From assembly GCF_014138285.1 (NCBI RefSeq), contig NZ_JACGXN010000001.1:1787314-1851313 (forward strand): 64,000 bases of DNA, written 5' to 3'. This DNA comes from Phyllobacterium myrsinacearum (lineage in GTDB: Bacteria > Pseudomonadota > Alphaproteobacteria > Rhizobiales > Rhizobiaceae). Of the stretch, positions 19,546 through 28,644 are shown piece after piece. Every line of letters begins with the position of its first letter. Position 1 is the first letter of the stretch. Both the position numbers and the translations under genes were made by a program. The notes under the pieces were generated by a model. The model saw only the letters and a program-made list of their open reading frames with translations. It did not search any database and was not told the origin of the DNA.

Positions 19546-19574
19546 ACCCGGTCCGGCTTTTTGTCGGACCGGTG
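19546..19574 (+). terminator. Hairpin between phaA and phaB
   Basis: CCGGTCCG (19548-19555) pairs with CGGACCGG (19565-19572). The loop is T-rich, but no T-run follows the stem, so it may attenuate or stabilise the phaA transcript rather than stop it. Confidence 0.5.
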
Positions 19575-19663
19575 TCTTGGCAGCACTAAATTTCCAGGCT
19601 GCTGCCGCGTCTCTTTTTCAATAACACTAACTTTGTATCCAACATGAATTAGGGAGGGGAAAT

Positions 19664-20389
19664 ATGACCAAAACGGCAATTGTTACGGGTGGAACACGTG
19701 GTATCGGCGCTGCCATATCCGTGGCTCTGAAAGCGGCAGGTTACAAGGTCGCGGCAAATTACGCCGGCAATGACGATGCGGCGAAGAAATTCACGGAAAA
19801 AACCGGCATTGCCACTTATAAGTGGGACGTTTCCAATTATGAGGAATGCGCGGCGGGTATCGCCAAGATCGAGACCGATCTCGGGCCTGTTTCCGTGCTG
19901 GTGAATAATGCGGGTATCACCCGCGATGCCATGTTTCACAAAATGACCCCAGGCCAATGGGGCGAAGTGATCAATACCAATCTGACCGGCCTTTTCAATA
20001 TGACCCATCCGGTATGGACGGGCATGCGTGACCGCAAGTTCGGCCGCGTGATCAATATCTCCTCGATCAACGGACAAAAAGGTCAGGCCGGGCAAGCCAA
20101 TTATTCCGCAGCCAAGGCTGGTGACATTGGTTTCACCAAGGCACTGGCCCAGGAAGGCGCACGCGCCGGTATTACGGTCAACGCGATTTGTCCGGGTTAT
20201 ATAGGTACAGAAATGGTGCGAGCGATTGATGAGAAAGTGCTCAATGAGCGCATCATACCGCAGATTCCGGTCGGCCGTTTGGGTGAACCGGAAGAAATTG
20301 CGCGCTGCGTCGTGTTCCTTGCATCGGATGACGCCGGATTCATCACGGGCTCCACATTATCCGCGAATGGCGGGCAATATTTCAGCTGA
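19664..20389 (+). CDS. phaB: Acetoacetyl-CoA reductase
   Basis: A 241-residue NADPH-dependent short-chain reductase giving D-3-hydroxybutyryl-CoA for PHB synthase. The cofactor site is TGGTRGIG, then NNAG, Ser in NISSINGQKGQAGQ and the YSAAK catalytic pair; the GQKGQAGQANYSAAKAG block is diagnostic for PhaB. An excellent ribosome site (AGGGAGGGG) precedes the ATG. A strong terminator follows, so phaA-phaB form a closed unit. PHB synthase (phaC) is not in the window. Confidence 0.97.
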   Translation: MTKTAIVTGGTRGIGAAISVALKAAGYKVAANYAGNDDAAKKFTEKTGIATYKWDVSNYEECAAGIAKIETDLGPVSVLVNNAGITRDAMFHKMTPGQWGEVINTNLTGLFNMTHPVWTGMRDRKFGRVINISSINGQKGQAGQANYSAAKAGDIGFTKALAQEGARAGITVNAICPGYIGTEMVRAIDEKVLNERIIPQIPVGRLGEPEEIARCVVFLASDDAGFITGSTLSANGGQYFS

Positions 20390-20404
20390 CCCGACGCAAA
20401 TCAA

Positions 20405-20442
20405 AAGACGCCGCTGGCTGGAAACGGCCGGCGGCGTTTTCA
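20405..20442 (+). terminator. Rho-independent terminator after phaB
   Basis: ACGCCGCTGGCTG (20408-20420) pairs with CGGCCGGCGGCGT (20425-20437), with two G-T pairs and a GAAA loop, followed by TTTCATTTT. Confidence 0.88.
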
Positions 20443-20560
20443 TTTTGCGGGACAACAATTCCAGAGTTTGCGGCCAAAAGTTAACAGCGGATCCTGAATC
20501 TTGTCCTATTTCGGCCTCCGGCGAGGGGTGATTGGTGCGACTCCTCGTTCTCATGCACAA

Positions 20561-20623
20561 GATGTAGCCGTGAACAAAACGGGAAAACGGATAAAGCGCT
20601 GATTCGTCGCTGATTCGTTCTGC
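20561..20623 (+). repeat. 63-bp direct repeat, unit A
   Basis: Aligned without gaps to 20842-20904; 51 of 63 positions agree and the last 25 are identical. That identical end contains an 11-bp tandem duplication (CGCTGATTCGT twice), placing two GATTC sites exactly one helical turn apart. Confidence 0.85.
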
Positions 20624-20841
20624 CTTTGATCGGAGTGTTAATGAAATCGCTGCTCGCGGCGCCAGATAACTTAACTAAGTGTAAGGAAATATTACGATTT
20701 TCTTAATCGGGGAAAATCCTGCACTTCATTGGTCCATCGATGAAACCCGGAAAACCCAAAGGTTAATGCGGAGGAGCGGATTCGAATGATTCTTGCAATT
20801 GCCGATTCAGCATCTTGTGCGGCTCGTATCACAAAAAGCTA

Positions 20842-20904
20842 GATGTGGCCGTGAACAAAGCAGGAATCTGATCCTAGAGCTGATTCGTCGCTGATTCGTT
20901 CTGC
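20842..20904 (+). repeat. 63-bp direct repeat, unit B
   Basis: Second copy of the unit, 281 bp after the first. It keeps GATGT-GCCGTGAACAAA at the left (one variable base) and the 25-bp identical right end with its paired GATTC sites; the middle 18 bases have diverged. Confidence 0.85.
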
Positions 20905-21070
20905 TCGCGTTCTATTTCTTAATGGAACACTCCGTGAATCGGTTCGCAATTGTTTATCTTGAGGTCGCCGCATACTTTCTGTCTGATACCGATAATGCTA
21001 TCGGATAGTGCATGCCCGGCATGCCTTGCTGGTTTTGGTAAGGCCGTCGTGCCGGTGTTGGATATTTTTG

Positions 21071-24000
21071 ATGAACCTTATGCCTACCCCCGAACTTCCT
21101 CTGATCCTGAGCGGTCGTGACGTCACCGCCGTTCTGGGGCCGACGAACACGGGCAAGACCCATCTCGCTATTGAACGGATGCTGGCGCACCAGACGGGCA
21201 TGATCGGCCTGCCGTTGCGCTTGTTGGCGCGGGAAGTTTACAACCGTGTCGCCGAGCGGGTGGGGCTGGCCAATGTCTCGCTGATAACAGGCGAGGAAAA
21301 GATCATGCCACCCGGTGCGCGTTATGCGGTGTGCACTGTCGAGGCCATGCCGCGTCAGACCGATGTGGATTTCGTCGCTATCGATGAGGTCCAGCTCGCC
21401 AATGATCTGGAGCGCGGACATATCTTTACCGATCGCATCCTGCACTTGCGCGGCCGTCAGGAAACGCTGCTGCTTGGCGCGGCCACCATGCGCGGGATAC
21501 TGGAAAAGCTGCTACGCGGTATTTCCGTCGTCACCCGCCCGCGCCTGTCCAACCTGACCTATGCCGGTTCGAAGAAGATCACGCGTCTGCCTCCCCGCAC
21601 TGCGATCGTGGCCTTTGCGGCTGATGAAGTCTATTCCATTGCCGAACTGATCCGCCGCCAGAACGGTGGTGCGGCTGTTGTCATGGGTGCCTTGAGCCCG
21701 CGTACCCGCAATGCTCAGGTGGAACTCTACCAATCGGGTGATGTGGATTATCTGGTGGCGACCGATGCGATCGGCATGGGTCTCAACCTCGACGTAGACC
21801 ATGTGGCCTTCGCGCAGGATCGCAAGTTTGATGGCTATCAGTTCCGTGATCTGTCGCCAGGTGAAATCGGCCAGATTGCCGGCCGTGCCGGCCGGCATCT
21901 GCGCGATGGCACGTTCGGTGTCACCGGACAGGTCTCGGGATTTTCGGAAGAGTTGGTGCAACGGGTGGAATCGCACGCCTTCGATTCAGTCAAGATTCTG
22001 CAGTGGCGTACAGCCCGATTTGATTTTTCAAGTCTTGATGCCCTGAAGCGGTCGATCGACACACCCGCACCTGTGGAAGGGCTGACCCGCGCGTTGCCAG
22101 CGGTAGACCAGCAAGCGCTTGAATATCTGTCGAAAGATCCGGGTATCGCCTCGCTGGTCAACACGCCGGAACGGGTAGCGCTCCTCTGGGATGCCTGTGC
22201 ATTGCCTGACTACCGGAAAATTGCGCCGGCACAGCATGCGGATATTATTGCTTCGATCTATACAGATCTCGTTGAACATGGTCATGTGAACGAAACCTAC
22301 ATGGGCGAACAGGTGCATCGGGCCGATACGACCGATGGCGATATCGATGCTTTGTCGCGACGGATCGCCCAGATCAGAACTTGGACTTTTGTGTCTCATC
22401 GGCCAGGATGGCTGGCAGATCAGGCACATTGGCAAGAAAAGACGCGTGAAATTGAGGACAGATTATCAGATGCACTGCATGAACGGTTGACGAAACGCTT
22501 CGTAGACCGCAGGACAAGCGTGCTTATGAGGCGCCTGAGAGAGAATACAATGCTAGAAGCCGAAATTAGCCCTGCCGGGGACGTTGTTGTCGAAGGGCAC
22601 CATGTTGGACGTTTGGATGGATTCCGTTTCACGACGGACAGCCAGATTGATGGAACCGATGCAAAAGCCGTGAAGGCCGCTGCACAAAAAGCCTTGGCGA
22701 CAGAGTTCGACAATCGCGCTGAGCGCTTCGCCGCTTCCGCGAATGGCGACTTTGCTCTGGCCTCGGACGGGACGTTGCGCTGGATCGGCGCTCCGGTCGC
22801 CTCCGTTGTCTCAGGCGAACAGCCGCTGAAGCCGCGCGCCGTGCTTCTGGCCGATGAGCAGTTGACGGGACCGGCACGCGACAAAGTCGCTGCCCGTGTT
22901 GACCGCTTCCTTGCCCATCATGTGGATACGGTTCTCAAGCCGCTGGTTGATCTTGCCAACGCCGATGCGCTGGTCGGGATCACGCGGGGGCTGGCGTTCC
23001 AGCTGGTCGAAAATTTTGGCGTGTTGCAGCGCCGCGATGTGGCCGAGGATGTTCGGGGTCTCGATCAGGATTCGCGCGCTGCCCTGCGCCGTCTGGGCGT
23101 GCGCTTCGGCGCTTACCATGTCTTCCTGCCCGCGTTGCTCAAACCCGCTCCTGCGGGTCTCCTGACGCTGCTGTGGGCGCTGAAGGAAGATGCCAAGGAT
23201 CGCCCGGGCTATGGTGACGTGGTTCAGGTGCTTTCCGCAGGCCGCACGTCTGTCGTTACCGATCCGGCCTTCGACCCGGCCTTCTACCGGCTCGGTGGCT
23301 ATCGGCTGCTCGGCCGCCGCGCCGTGCGCATCGATATCCTCGAGCGTCTGGCTGACCTTATCCGTCCGGCACTGGCGTGGAAACCGGGCGCCGGAACACG
23401 GCCTGATGGTGCTTATGACGGTACCCGTTTTGTTGTTACACCGGCCATGATGTCCATTCTTGGTGCGACAGCCGACGATATGGAAGAGATCCTCAAGAAC
23501 CTTGGATATCGGTCGGAAGCAACCGATGCGGCTGTTGTATCGGCCAAAGTCGCCGAGCTCGATACGGTCGCACAGGCACCTGCTGCGCAGGAAGCAGGGG
23601 TTGCTGCGCCGGAAAGCACCAAATCCATTCCCGCTGCCGAACCGGTTGGTGATCCGATTGCCAAGCCAGCTGTCGAGGCCGCGGCGCCTGTAGAGGCTGT
23701 CGAAGAAGCGCCTGCGGCTGTTGCCGAGGTTGCTCCAGTGGCCGAAGAAGCACCCAAGCCGGTCCTTCTGTGGCGTCAGGCTCCCCGTTTCGAAGGCCGC
23801 AACAACAATCGTCGCCCGCAGGGTGGCCGTGAGAATCAGCGTGAACCGCAGGCCCGCAACGCCAATGGCAATAGTCAGGGCGAAGAGCGGCAGGACGGCC
23901 GTCCCAATCGCAATGCCGGGCCACAGGGTGAGCGTGGCGAGCGCAAGGATTTCCGGGGCAAGGGCGGTGGCAAGCCTGGCGGCGGCGACCGCTTCAAACA

Positions 24001-24133
24001 GGAAGGCGGCAAGCCTTCCGGTAAGCCCCAGCAGCATGGCAAGCGGCCTGAACGTGAAGAGCGTCCGGTCAAAATCGACATGGATTCTCCTTTCGCCAAG
24101 TTGCTGGCGTTGAAGGAACAGATGAAAAAGTGA
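21071..24133 (+). CDS. SUV3-like DEAD/DEAH-box RNA helicase
   Basis: A 1020-residue superfamily 2 helicase related to mitochondrial SUV3. Walker A is GPTNTGKT (23-30), the Walker B/DExH-like motif is IDEVQL near residue 105, and the helicase C domain includes VATDAIGMGLNLDVDHV and GQIAGRAGRH. A long middle region follows, then from about residue 840 an Ala/Pro/Glu-rich linker and an Arg/Gly/Asn-rich disordered tail (FEGRNNNRRPQGGRENQRE) typical of RNA-binding extensions; it ends in a short helix (FAKLLALKEQMKK). Likely RNA unwinding in decay or ribosome work. The start at 21071 has no clear ribosome site; 21080 is an alternative. Confidence 0.9.
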   Translation: MNLMPTPELPLILSGRDVTAVLGPTNTGKTHLAIERMLAHQTGMIGLPLRLLAREVYNRVAERVGLANVSLITGEEKIMPPGARYAVCTVEAMPRQTDVDFVAIDEVQLANDLERGHIFTDRILHLRGRQETLLLGAATMRGILEKLLRGISVVTRPRLSNLTYAGSKKITRLPPRTAIVAFAADEVYSIAELIRRQNGGAAVVMGALSPRTRNAQVELYQSGDVDYLVATDAIGMGLNLDVDHVAFAQDRKFDGYQFRDLSPGEIGQIAGRAGRHLRDGTFGVTGQVSGFSEELVQRVESHAFDSVKILQWRTARFDFSSLDALKRSIDTPAPVEGLTRALPAVDQQALEYLSKDPGIASLVNTPERVALLWDACALPDYRKIAPAQHADIIASIYTDLVEHGHVNETYMGEQVHRADTTDGDIDALSRRIAQIRTWTFVSHRPGWLADQAHWQEKTREIEDRLSDALHERLTKRFVDRRTSVLMRRLRENTMLEAEISPAGDVVVEGHHVGRLDGFRFTTDSQIDGTDAKAVKAAAQKALATEFDNRAERFAASANGDFALASDGTLRWIGAPVASVVSGEQPLKPRAVLLADEQLTGPARDKVAARVDRFLAHHVDTVLKPLVDLANADALVGITRGLAFQLVENFGVLQRRDVAEDVRGLDQDSRAALRRLGVRFGAYHVFLPALLKPAPAGLLTLLWALKEDAKDRPGYGDVVQVLSAGRTSVVTDPAFDPAFYRLGGYRLLGRRAVRIDILERLADLIRPALAWKPGAGTRPDGAYDGTRFVVTPAMMSILGATADDMEEILKNLGYRSEATDAAVVSAKVAELDTVAQAPAAQEAGVAAPESTKSIPAAEPVGDPIAKPAVEAAAPVEAVEEAPAAVAEVAPVAEEAPKPVLLWRQAPRFEGRNNNRRPQGGRENQREPQARNANGNSQGEERQDGRPNRNAGPQGERGERKDFRGKGGGKPGGGDRFKQEGGKPSGKPQQHGKRPEREERPVKIDMDSPFAKLLALKEQMKK

Positions 24134-24147
24134 GATCTTGCCTCTAA

Positions 24148-24552
24148 ATGACGGGAAATGACCGGCAGCGCATCGACAAGTGGCTGTTTTTCGCGCGGGT
24201 GGTCAAATCCCGTTCCCTCGCGGCAAAATTGGCGTCGGGTGGCAATGTCCGGGTTAACAAGGATAAAATCGATCAGGCATCACACGGGGTCAAACCCGGT
24301 GATGTGCTGACGATCACGCTGGATCGGCGCATTCTGATCTATAAAGTCCTTTCCGGCGGTATCCGGCGCGGGCCCGCCGAAGAGGCGCGGACGCTGTATG
24401 AGGATATTTCTCCGCCACCGCCACCGAAAGACGCTATGAGCCGTCTGGATTTGCTGCCAAGGCGTGACGCCGGCAGCGGGCGCCCCACCAAGCGCGAACG
24501 GCGGGAAGTGGACAGGCTGATGAAGAGCCGGGACGATGGTTCCGAAGATTAG
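24148..24552 (+). CDS. S4-domain RNA-binding protein, HslR-like
   Basis: 134 residues with an N-terminal S4 domain (QRIDKWLFFARVVKSRSLAAKLASGGNVRVNKDKIDQASHGVKPGDVLTI) and a basic C-terminal tail (RPTKRERREVDRLMK). It resembles heat-shock protein 15, which rescues stalled 50S subunits carrying nascent chains. It lies 14 bp after the helicase gene and is probably co-transcribed, giving an RNA-handling pair. Confidence 0.88.
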   Translation: MTGNDRQRIDKWLFFARVVKSRSLAAKLASGGNVRVNKDKIDQASHGVKPGDVLTITLDRRILIYKVLSGGIRRGPAEEARTLYEDISPPPPPKDAMSRLDLLPRRDAGSGRPTKRERREVDRLMKSRDDGSED

Positions 24553-24864
24553 TTTGCGATAAAAAACACGGAAATATCGAAATTATCTCTAAAATCGTTG
24601 GTCGGGCTAAAATATTATTTCCGAAATACCTATATTGGAAGACAATGGTTGCTTGTCGGCGGGTCATCGCAATGCGATGAATGGCATTCTGCGGACTTGA
24701 ACAATGGCTCGGTCCTGATGTGATGAAGACAATCCTTTTGCACGTCGAGATTTTTCGGGCCGCGTTCTGGTGCCGCAGTCCGTTTTTCCCCTCTTGTCAG
24801 GCCGGTGCCAAATCGTTACCTCAACCGCTGACACGCTGACTATGGTGTCTTCAGGAGCCAGTAA
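24553..24864. other. Intergenic region before fdxA
   Basis: 312 bp without a supported gene. The left third is AT-rich (ATCGAAATTATCTCTAAAATC) and could hold a promoter. I see no clear operator, hairpin terminator or RNA gene, and the small frames lack ribosome sites. Confidence 0.5.
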
Positions 24865-25203
24865 ATGACATATGTTGTGACCGACAATTGCATCCGCTGC
24901 AAATATATGGATTGCGTTGAGGTCTGCCCGGTCGATTGTTTTTACGAAGGTGAGAACATGCTCGTCATCCATCCGGATGAGTGCATCGACTGTGGTGTCT
25001 GCGAGCCGGAATGCCCTGCCGAGGCCATCAAGCCGGACACTGAGCCGGGTTTGGACAGCTGGCTTCAGCTGAATTCGGAATACTCGGAAAAATGGCCGAA
25101 TATTTCGGCAAAAAAAGATGCGCCTGGCGATGCCAAGGAAATGGACGGCGTGACCGGTAAACTCGAGAAGTACTTCTCTGCCGAGCCGGGCGAAGGTGAC
25201 TAA
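24865..25203 (+). CDS. fdxA: Ferredoxin FdxA, seven-iron type
   Basis: A 112-residue soluble electron carrier with two clusters. Cysteine motifs are [17 protein letters not shown] and [12 protein letters not shown], with the spacing of 3Fe-4S/4Fe-4S ferredoxins of the Azotobacter FdI type. The C-terminal extension ([19 protein letters not shown]) is the usual alphaproteobacterial one. It is a single gene; its redox partners cannot be told from the neighbours. Confidence 0.95.
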   Translation: MTYVVTDNCIRCKYMDCVEVCPVDCFYEGENMLVIHPDECIDCGVCEPECPAEAIKPDTEPGLDSWLQLNSEYSEKWPNISAKKDAPGDAKEMDGVTGKLEKYFSAEPGEGD

Positions 25204-25564
25204 ACTTATTTGAGGCACCGCAGTCATGCGCAAGACTGATTTGCTCCGAAAATCAAGTCTTGCAATGCGTTTAGTTTGAGCTTGTGCAGCAAAAAGTTGA
25301 TTCTGATCACTTTTCGTGTTATGGTCCTGCGATATGTTGATCATTGGACGTCAATTTCGTGGCGCTAAAGCATAAATCACCAATCGGCTAGATTTTTTCC
25401 GGACTTAACAGTTCAGGTTGAGGTTATTTGGTTTTGACCTATCCTGCTGTTTGGTCCGGATTGCTTTGCGTGAAAATATTGGCGGCCGACAAACCGGGTT
25501 CCGGTTTCCAGTGATTGGTTTAACCGGTGCGTTTTGCCGGGCGCAGCAGGGAGTAATGAAGCGC
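25204..25564. other. Intergenic region fdxA-carD
   Basis: 361 bp without a gene. A hairpin near 25233-25262 (AGACTGATTT with AAATCAAGTCT, one bulge) may end the fdxA transcript but lacks a T-run. The remainder is AT-rich and presumably carries the carD promoter and a long leader. Confidence 0.45.
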
Positions 25565-26170
25565 ATGACAGCAGTTCCGCAGAAAAAGACCGCCCAGCGT
25601 ATCGGATTCAAGACGGGTGAGTTTATTGTATATCCGGCTCATGGTGTAGGCCAGATCGTCAATATTGAAGAACAGGAAGTTGCGGGCCACAAGCTTGAAC
25701 TGTTCGTAATTGACTTTCAAAAAGATAAAATGCGCTTGAAAGTACCGGTTGCAAAAGCAACCGCCATTGGTATGCGCAAACTCTCAGAAACAGATTATGT
25801 CGAACGTGCTCTGAAGGTCGTTCAGGGACGTGCCCGTATCAAGCGCACCATGTGGTCGCGCCGTGCGCAGGAATATGATGCGAAGATCAACTCGGGCGAT
25901 CTGATTTCCATTTCGGAAGTTGTCCGCGATCTTTTCCGTGCTGACAACCAGCCGGAGCAGTCCTATTCCGAACGCCAGCTTTATGAAGCAGCGCTCGACC
26001 GGATGGCGCGTGAAATTTCCGCCGTTAACAAGATGTCGGAAACCGAAGCCGTCCGTTTGATCGAAATCAATCTCGCCAAGGGTCCCAAGCGTGGCGCGAA
26101 GACGGACGAAGCTGAAGCCGAAGCCGATGCAGATATTGCCGTTGAAGACGAACAGGAAGAAGCCGCATAA
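25565..26170 (+). CDS. carD: CarD family transcriptional regulator (CdnL type)
   Basis: 201 residues. The N-terminal RNA-polymerase-interacting domain reads FKTGEFIVYPAHGVGQIVNIEEQEVAGHKLELFVIDF, followed by a helical DNA-contacting domain with ERALKVVQGRARIKRTMWSRRAQEYDAKINSGD. CarD/CdnL proteins bind the polymerase beta subunit and stabilise open promoters, notably at rRNA genes. The acidic alanine-rich tail (DEAEAEADADIAVEDEQEE) is longer than usual. AGGGAG is 11 bases before the ATG at 25565 and only 2 before the ATG at 25556, so the former is preferred. Confidence 0.93.
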   Translation: MTAVPQKKTAQRIGFKTGEFIVYPAHGVGQIVNIEEQEVAGHKLELFVIDFQKDKMRLKVPVAKATAIGMRKLSETDYVERALKVVQGRARIKRTMWSRRAQEYDAKINSGDLISISEVVRDLFRADNQPEQSYSERQLYEAALDRMAREISAVNKMSETEAVRLIEINLAKGPKRGAKTDEAEAEADADIAVEDEQEEAA

Positions 26171-26192
26171 AAGCGGGTTCATCCATTTTAAC

Positions 26193-26222
26193 AAAAAGCC
26201 CGGTTCTTCCGGGCTTTTTTGT
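26193..26222. terminator. Terminator after carD, shared with the convergent protease gene
   Basis: AGCCCGG (26197-26203) pairs with CCGGGCT (26209-26215), preceded by A-run and followed by six T, so it can act on both strands. The protease stop lies immediately beside it. Confidence 0.9.
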
Positions 26223-27733
26223 TATTCGCTGATGATTTTCACTTTGTCGCCAACAGAAACCGTTCCGCCGGGAGGCAGGGCATTGATCAGCCGGAAGAGA
26301 TCGAGCTTGCGATCCGTGCCCATGATCTGATTGGACAGGCTGGTGAGTGTGTCGCCTGATTTGACCGTGACCACCCGTATACGCAACGGCTTGATATTGG
26401 CCTTTTCCTCCGGCGTCAGCAGATGGAAACTTTGCGTGACCGTCTGTGCGGCCGGCATCAGGGCCGCGCTGCCGGTTGGCGCAGCCGTCAGGAAGCGATA
26501 AATGCGATCACCCGAATTCACGACAAAAATATCGAACTCCCAGCGGTCGGCCTTGGCTTTTGCCGTTGCCGCAGGCATGCCGTTGAACGTTGTCGCCTTG
26601 ACGCTTGCATCATCCAGGCCTGTGACCCAGCCGCTGCGCATATAGTCGACCATGGATGTCTTGCCGGAAATCTGTGTTCCGTCAAAACGGATCGCGACTT
26701 CGCCGGGGCCTGTTGCCATGACGGCGGCCGCGGAATTGTCGATGACAAATCCATCCGGCACTGTGAAGCTGACGCCAAGCAGCGGGTGCACGAACGTACG
26801 GCCGCGGACATAACCTTCCTCAGGCGTGTCGCCATAGAGCAGCCCGTCAATGCCTTGCAGGAAAGAATCGCGGTCTGTCGTGCCGACGCCTGGTGCACCG
26901 ATCTTGCGGGCGTGACCGCGTGCGAGTTCAATGCGCTGCGGTGCGGACGGGTGGCTCGCAAGGAAGTCGAGGCTGGCATCGGTCGCGCCGGAAACGTTGC
27001 GGAAGTCCGAATAGGCGGCCATCGATTGCAGAAAGCGGGCGGCGGCAAAAGGATCATACCCGGCTTCGCCGATCATCTTGATGCCGATGGCATCCGCCTG
27101 CAGCTCCTGATTGCGCGAGAACTGCGCCATGCGCAGCTTGCCGCGAATGAGGGCCTCGCGGCCCGCCTGATCATCCTGCAATACTTCTGACACGACGCGG
27201 CCCGCGATTACAGCCTCCGCCTCGCGCTGCTGGCGTTCGATACCATGATTGGCGATCACGTGGCCCATTTCGTGGGCAATGACCGCGGCAAGTTCCGCGC
27301 TGTCATTGGCCAGCGCGAGCAGGCCGCGGGTGACATAGAGATACCCCCCGGGCAGCGCGAAAGCATTGATGTTGGGCGAATTGAGGATGGTGATGCGATA
27401 GGTATGGGTCGGATTGTCCGATACGGTGGTCAGATTGCCGACCACCTTGGCAACCATGCGCTCGAGTTTTGCATCCTTGTATTCGCCGCCATAGGTGGCA
27501 AGGATGCGTGGATGCTGTTCGGCGCTCAGCTTTGCCAACCGGTCATTCTTCGATACATTATCAACTATGACGGGGCTTGATGATGGACCGAGCGCGTCTT
27601 CCTTCGTGACATTCAGCACCTGGCAGCCGGACAGAAAGGCAAGCAGCAACGTTGCCGAAGCCACAGTTGTGCCGCGTGCTGCCGGATAGAACCGTCGATT
27701 GCCGATGGGGAGAATGTGCGAGCCCAGAATCAT
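26222..27733 (-). CDS. M48 family zinc metalloprotease, lipoprotein
   Basis: 503 residues. A lipobox LSGC (Cys37) follows a hydrophobic signal, so the mature protein is a periplasmic lipoprotein. The peptidase M48 domain has HEMGH (His154, Glu155, His158) and a downstream EADAIG-like glutamate (ELQADAIG). The middle region (FTVPDGFVIDNS...) is the C-terminal domain of YfgC/BepA-like proteases. The last 50 residues (VVTVKSGDTLTSLSNQIMG) resemble a LysM peptidoglycan-binding module. Likely function is outer-membrane protein quality control at the cell wall. Confidence 0.9.
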   Translation of the reverse strand: MILGSHILPIGNRRFYPAARGTTVASATLLLAFLSGCQVLNVTKEDALGPSSSPVIVDNVSKNDRLAKLSAEQHPRILATYGGEYKDAKLERMVAKVVGNLTTVSDNPTHTYRITILNSPNINAFALPGGYLYVTRGLLALANDSAELAAVIAHEMGHVIANHGIERQQREAEAVIAGRVVSEVLQDDQAGREALIRGKLRMAQFSRNQELQADAIGIKMIGEAGYDPFAAARFLQSMAAYSDFRNVSGATDASLDFLASHPSAPQRIELARGHARKIGAPGVGTTDRDSFLQGIDGLLYGDTPEEGYVRGRTFVHPLLGVSFTVPDGFVIDNSAAAVMATGPGEVAIRFDGTQISGKTSMVDYMRSGWVTGLDDASVKATTFNGMPAATAKAKADRWEFDIFVVNSGDRIYRFLTAAPTGSAALMPAAQTVTQSFHLLTPEEKANIKPLRIRVVTVKSGDTLTSLSNQIMGTDRKLDLFRLINALPPGGTVSVGDKVKIISE

Positions 27734-27891
27734 GTCCTCATGTCGTACGGCGCCAGTGCCCGCGCTAAAACCAAGTTCTCACTCGTCTTTTGCCTGCGGA
27801 ATCGGCGTGCTTACTTTCTAGCTAGCCCGTTGAGCAGGCAGGAGCAAGAATTTCATTGATTTCTTATGAGAGGCAATGAGTACAAAATATG

Positions 27892-28644
27892 TCAAAGTGA
27901 TAACTCTTGCGAGCCGAGATATTTTCGCAACAGAGAGGGCCCCCTGTCGGAGAGCAAGTCCCTGGCGGGCCCGGATGCCGCCACATGGCCATTTTCGAGA
28001 AAGAACAAAATGGATGGCAGACGCAAAGCCTCTTCCGGATGATGCGTAACCATCACAATAGTCATCCCAGTATCGCCTTGTAACTGGCCAATGAGATCAA
28101 GCATTTCCTGTCGTAGCGCCGGGCCAAGGGAAGCAAAGGCCTCATCGAGCAACAGTACAGGCCGGTTGCGCACCAAAGCGCGGGCAATCGCAACGCGCTG
28201 GCGCTCGCCGCCGGAGAGTGCCTGGGGCTTGCGCTTCTCCTTGCCTGCGAGGCCGACCTTTACGATGGCATCGTGAATCGCGCTTTGATCGGCTTCATCA
28301 AGGCGAAGGCCGGGTTTGCGGCCAAGCCCGACATTGGCGGCAACGTCGAGATGGGCAAAGAGGTTGTTGTCCTGAAATACCATTGAAACCGGACGCCTGG
28401 ACGGGTCGACGTTCGTCATGTCCTCGTTATCGATCAGTATACGGCCGGAGAGGGGGGATTCGAAACCGGCAATGAGGTTGAGGACCGTGGACTTGCCTGC
28501 ACCGCTCGGCCCGATGATGGTGGCGATGGATGACGGTTCGATGGCAAGGTCGAAACGCATGGCCATATCACCATAATCGAAGCGAACGGCATCAAGCCGG
28601 ATCGCGGCTCCGCCTGTCGTCTTGTGCGCCGGTCGTTCAATCAT
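27892..28644 (-). CDS. thiQ: Thiamine ABC transporter, ATP-binding protein
   Basis: A 250-residue ABC ATPase: Walker A GPSGAGKS (45-52), Q-loop VFQDNNLF, signature [15 protein letters not shown] and Walker B LLLDEAF. It powers import of thiamine and its phosphates. The ATG at 28644 overlaps the thiP stop in ATGATTGA; the GTG at 28680 would add 12 residues within thiP. Last gene of the riboswitch-controlled thiB-thiP-thiQ operon. Confidence 0.94.
   Translation of the reverse strand: MIERPAHKTTGGAAIRLDAVRFDYGDMAMRFDLAIEPSSIATIIGPSGAGKSTVLNLIAGFESPLSGRILIDNEDMTNVDPSRRPVSMVFQDNNLFAHLDVAANVGLGRKPGLRLDEADQSAIHDAIVKVGLAGKEKRKPQALSGGERQRVAIARALVRNRPVLLLDEAFASLGPALRQEMLDLIGQLQGDTGMTIVMVTHHPEEALRLPSILFFLENGHVAASGPARDLLSDRGPSLLRKYLGSQELSL

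Larger units (their letters stand above)
20496..20940. promoter_or_regulatory. Cluster of ten GANTC (CcrM) methylation sites
   Basis: GANTC occurs with first bases at 20496, 20601, 20612, 20779, 20788, 20804, 20864, 20882, 20893 and 20936. One site per 256 bp is expected by chance, so about two in this length. GANTC is the target of the cell-cycle methyltransferase CcrM. The region is the 681-bp gap between phaB and the helicase gene; it has no convincing long gene. Two short frames with good ribosome sites are described under findings. Confidence 0.75.

Noticed and set aside
20922-21008. 28-codon frame before the helicase start
   Set aside because: No ribosome site precedes the ATG and the peptide has no recognisable feature, so it is not called as a gene.
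22811-24037. 408-codon open frame opposite the helicase
   Set aside because: Produced by the GC-rich coding of the helicase C-terminus and its repeats; no ribosome site.
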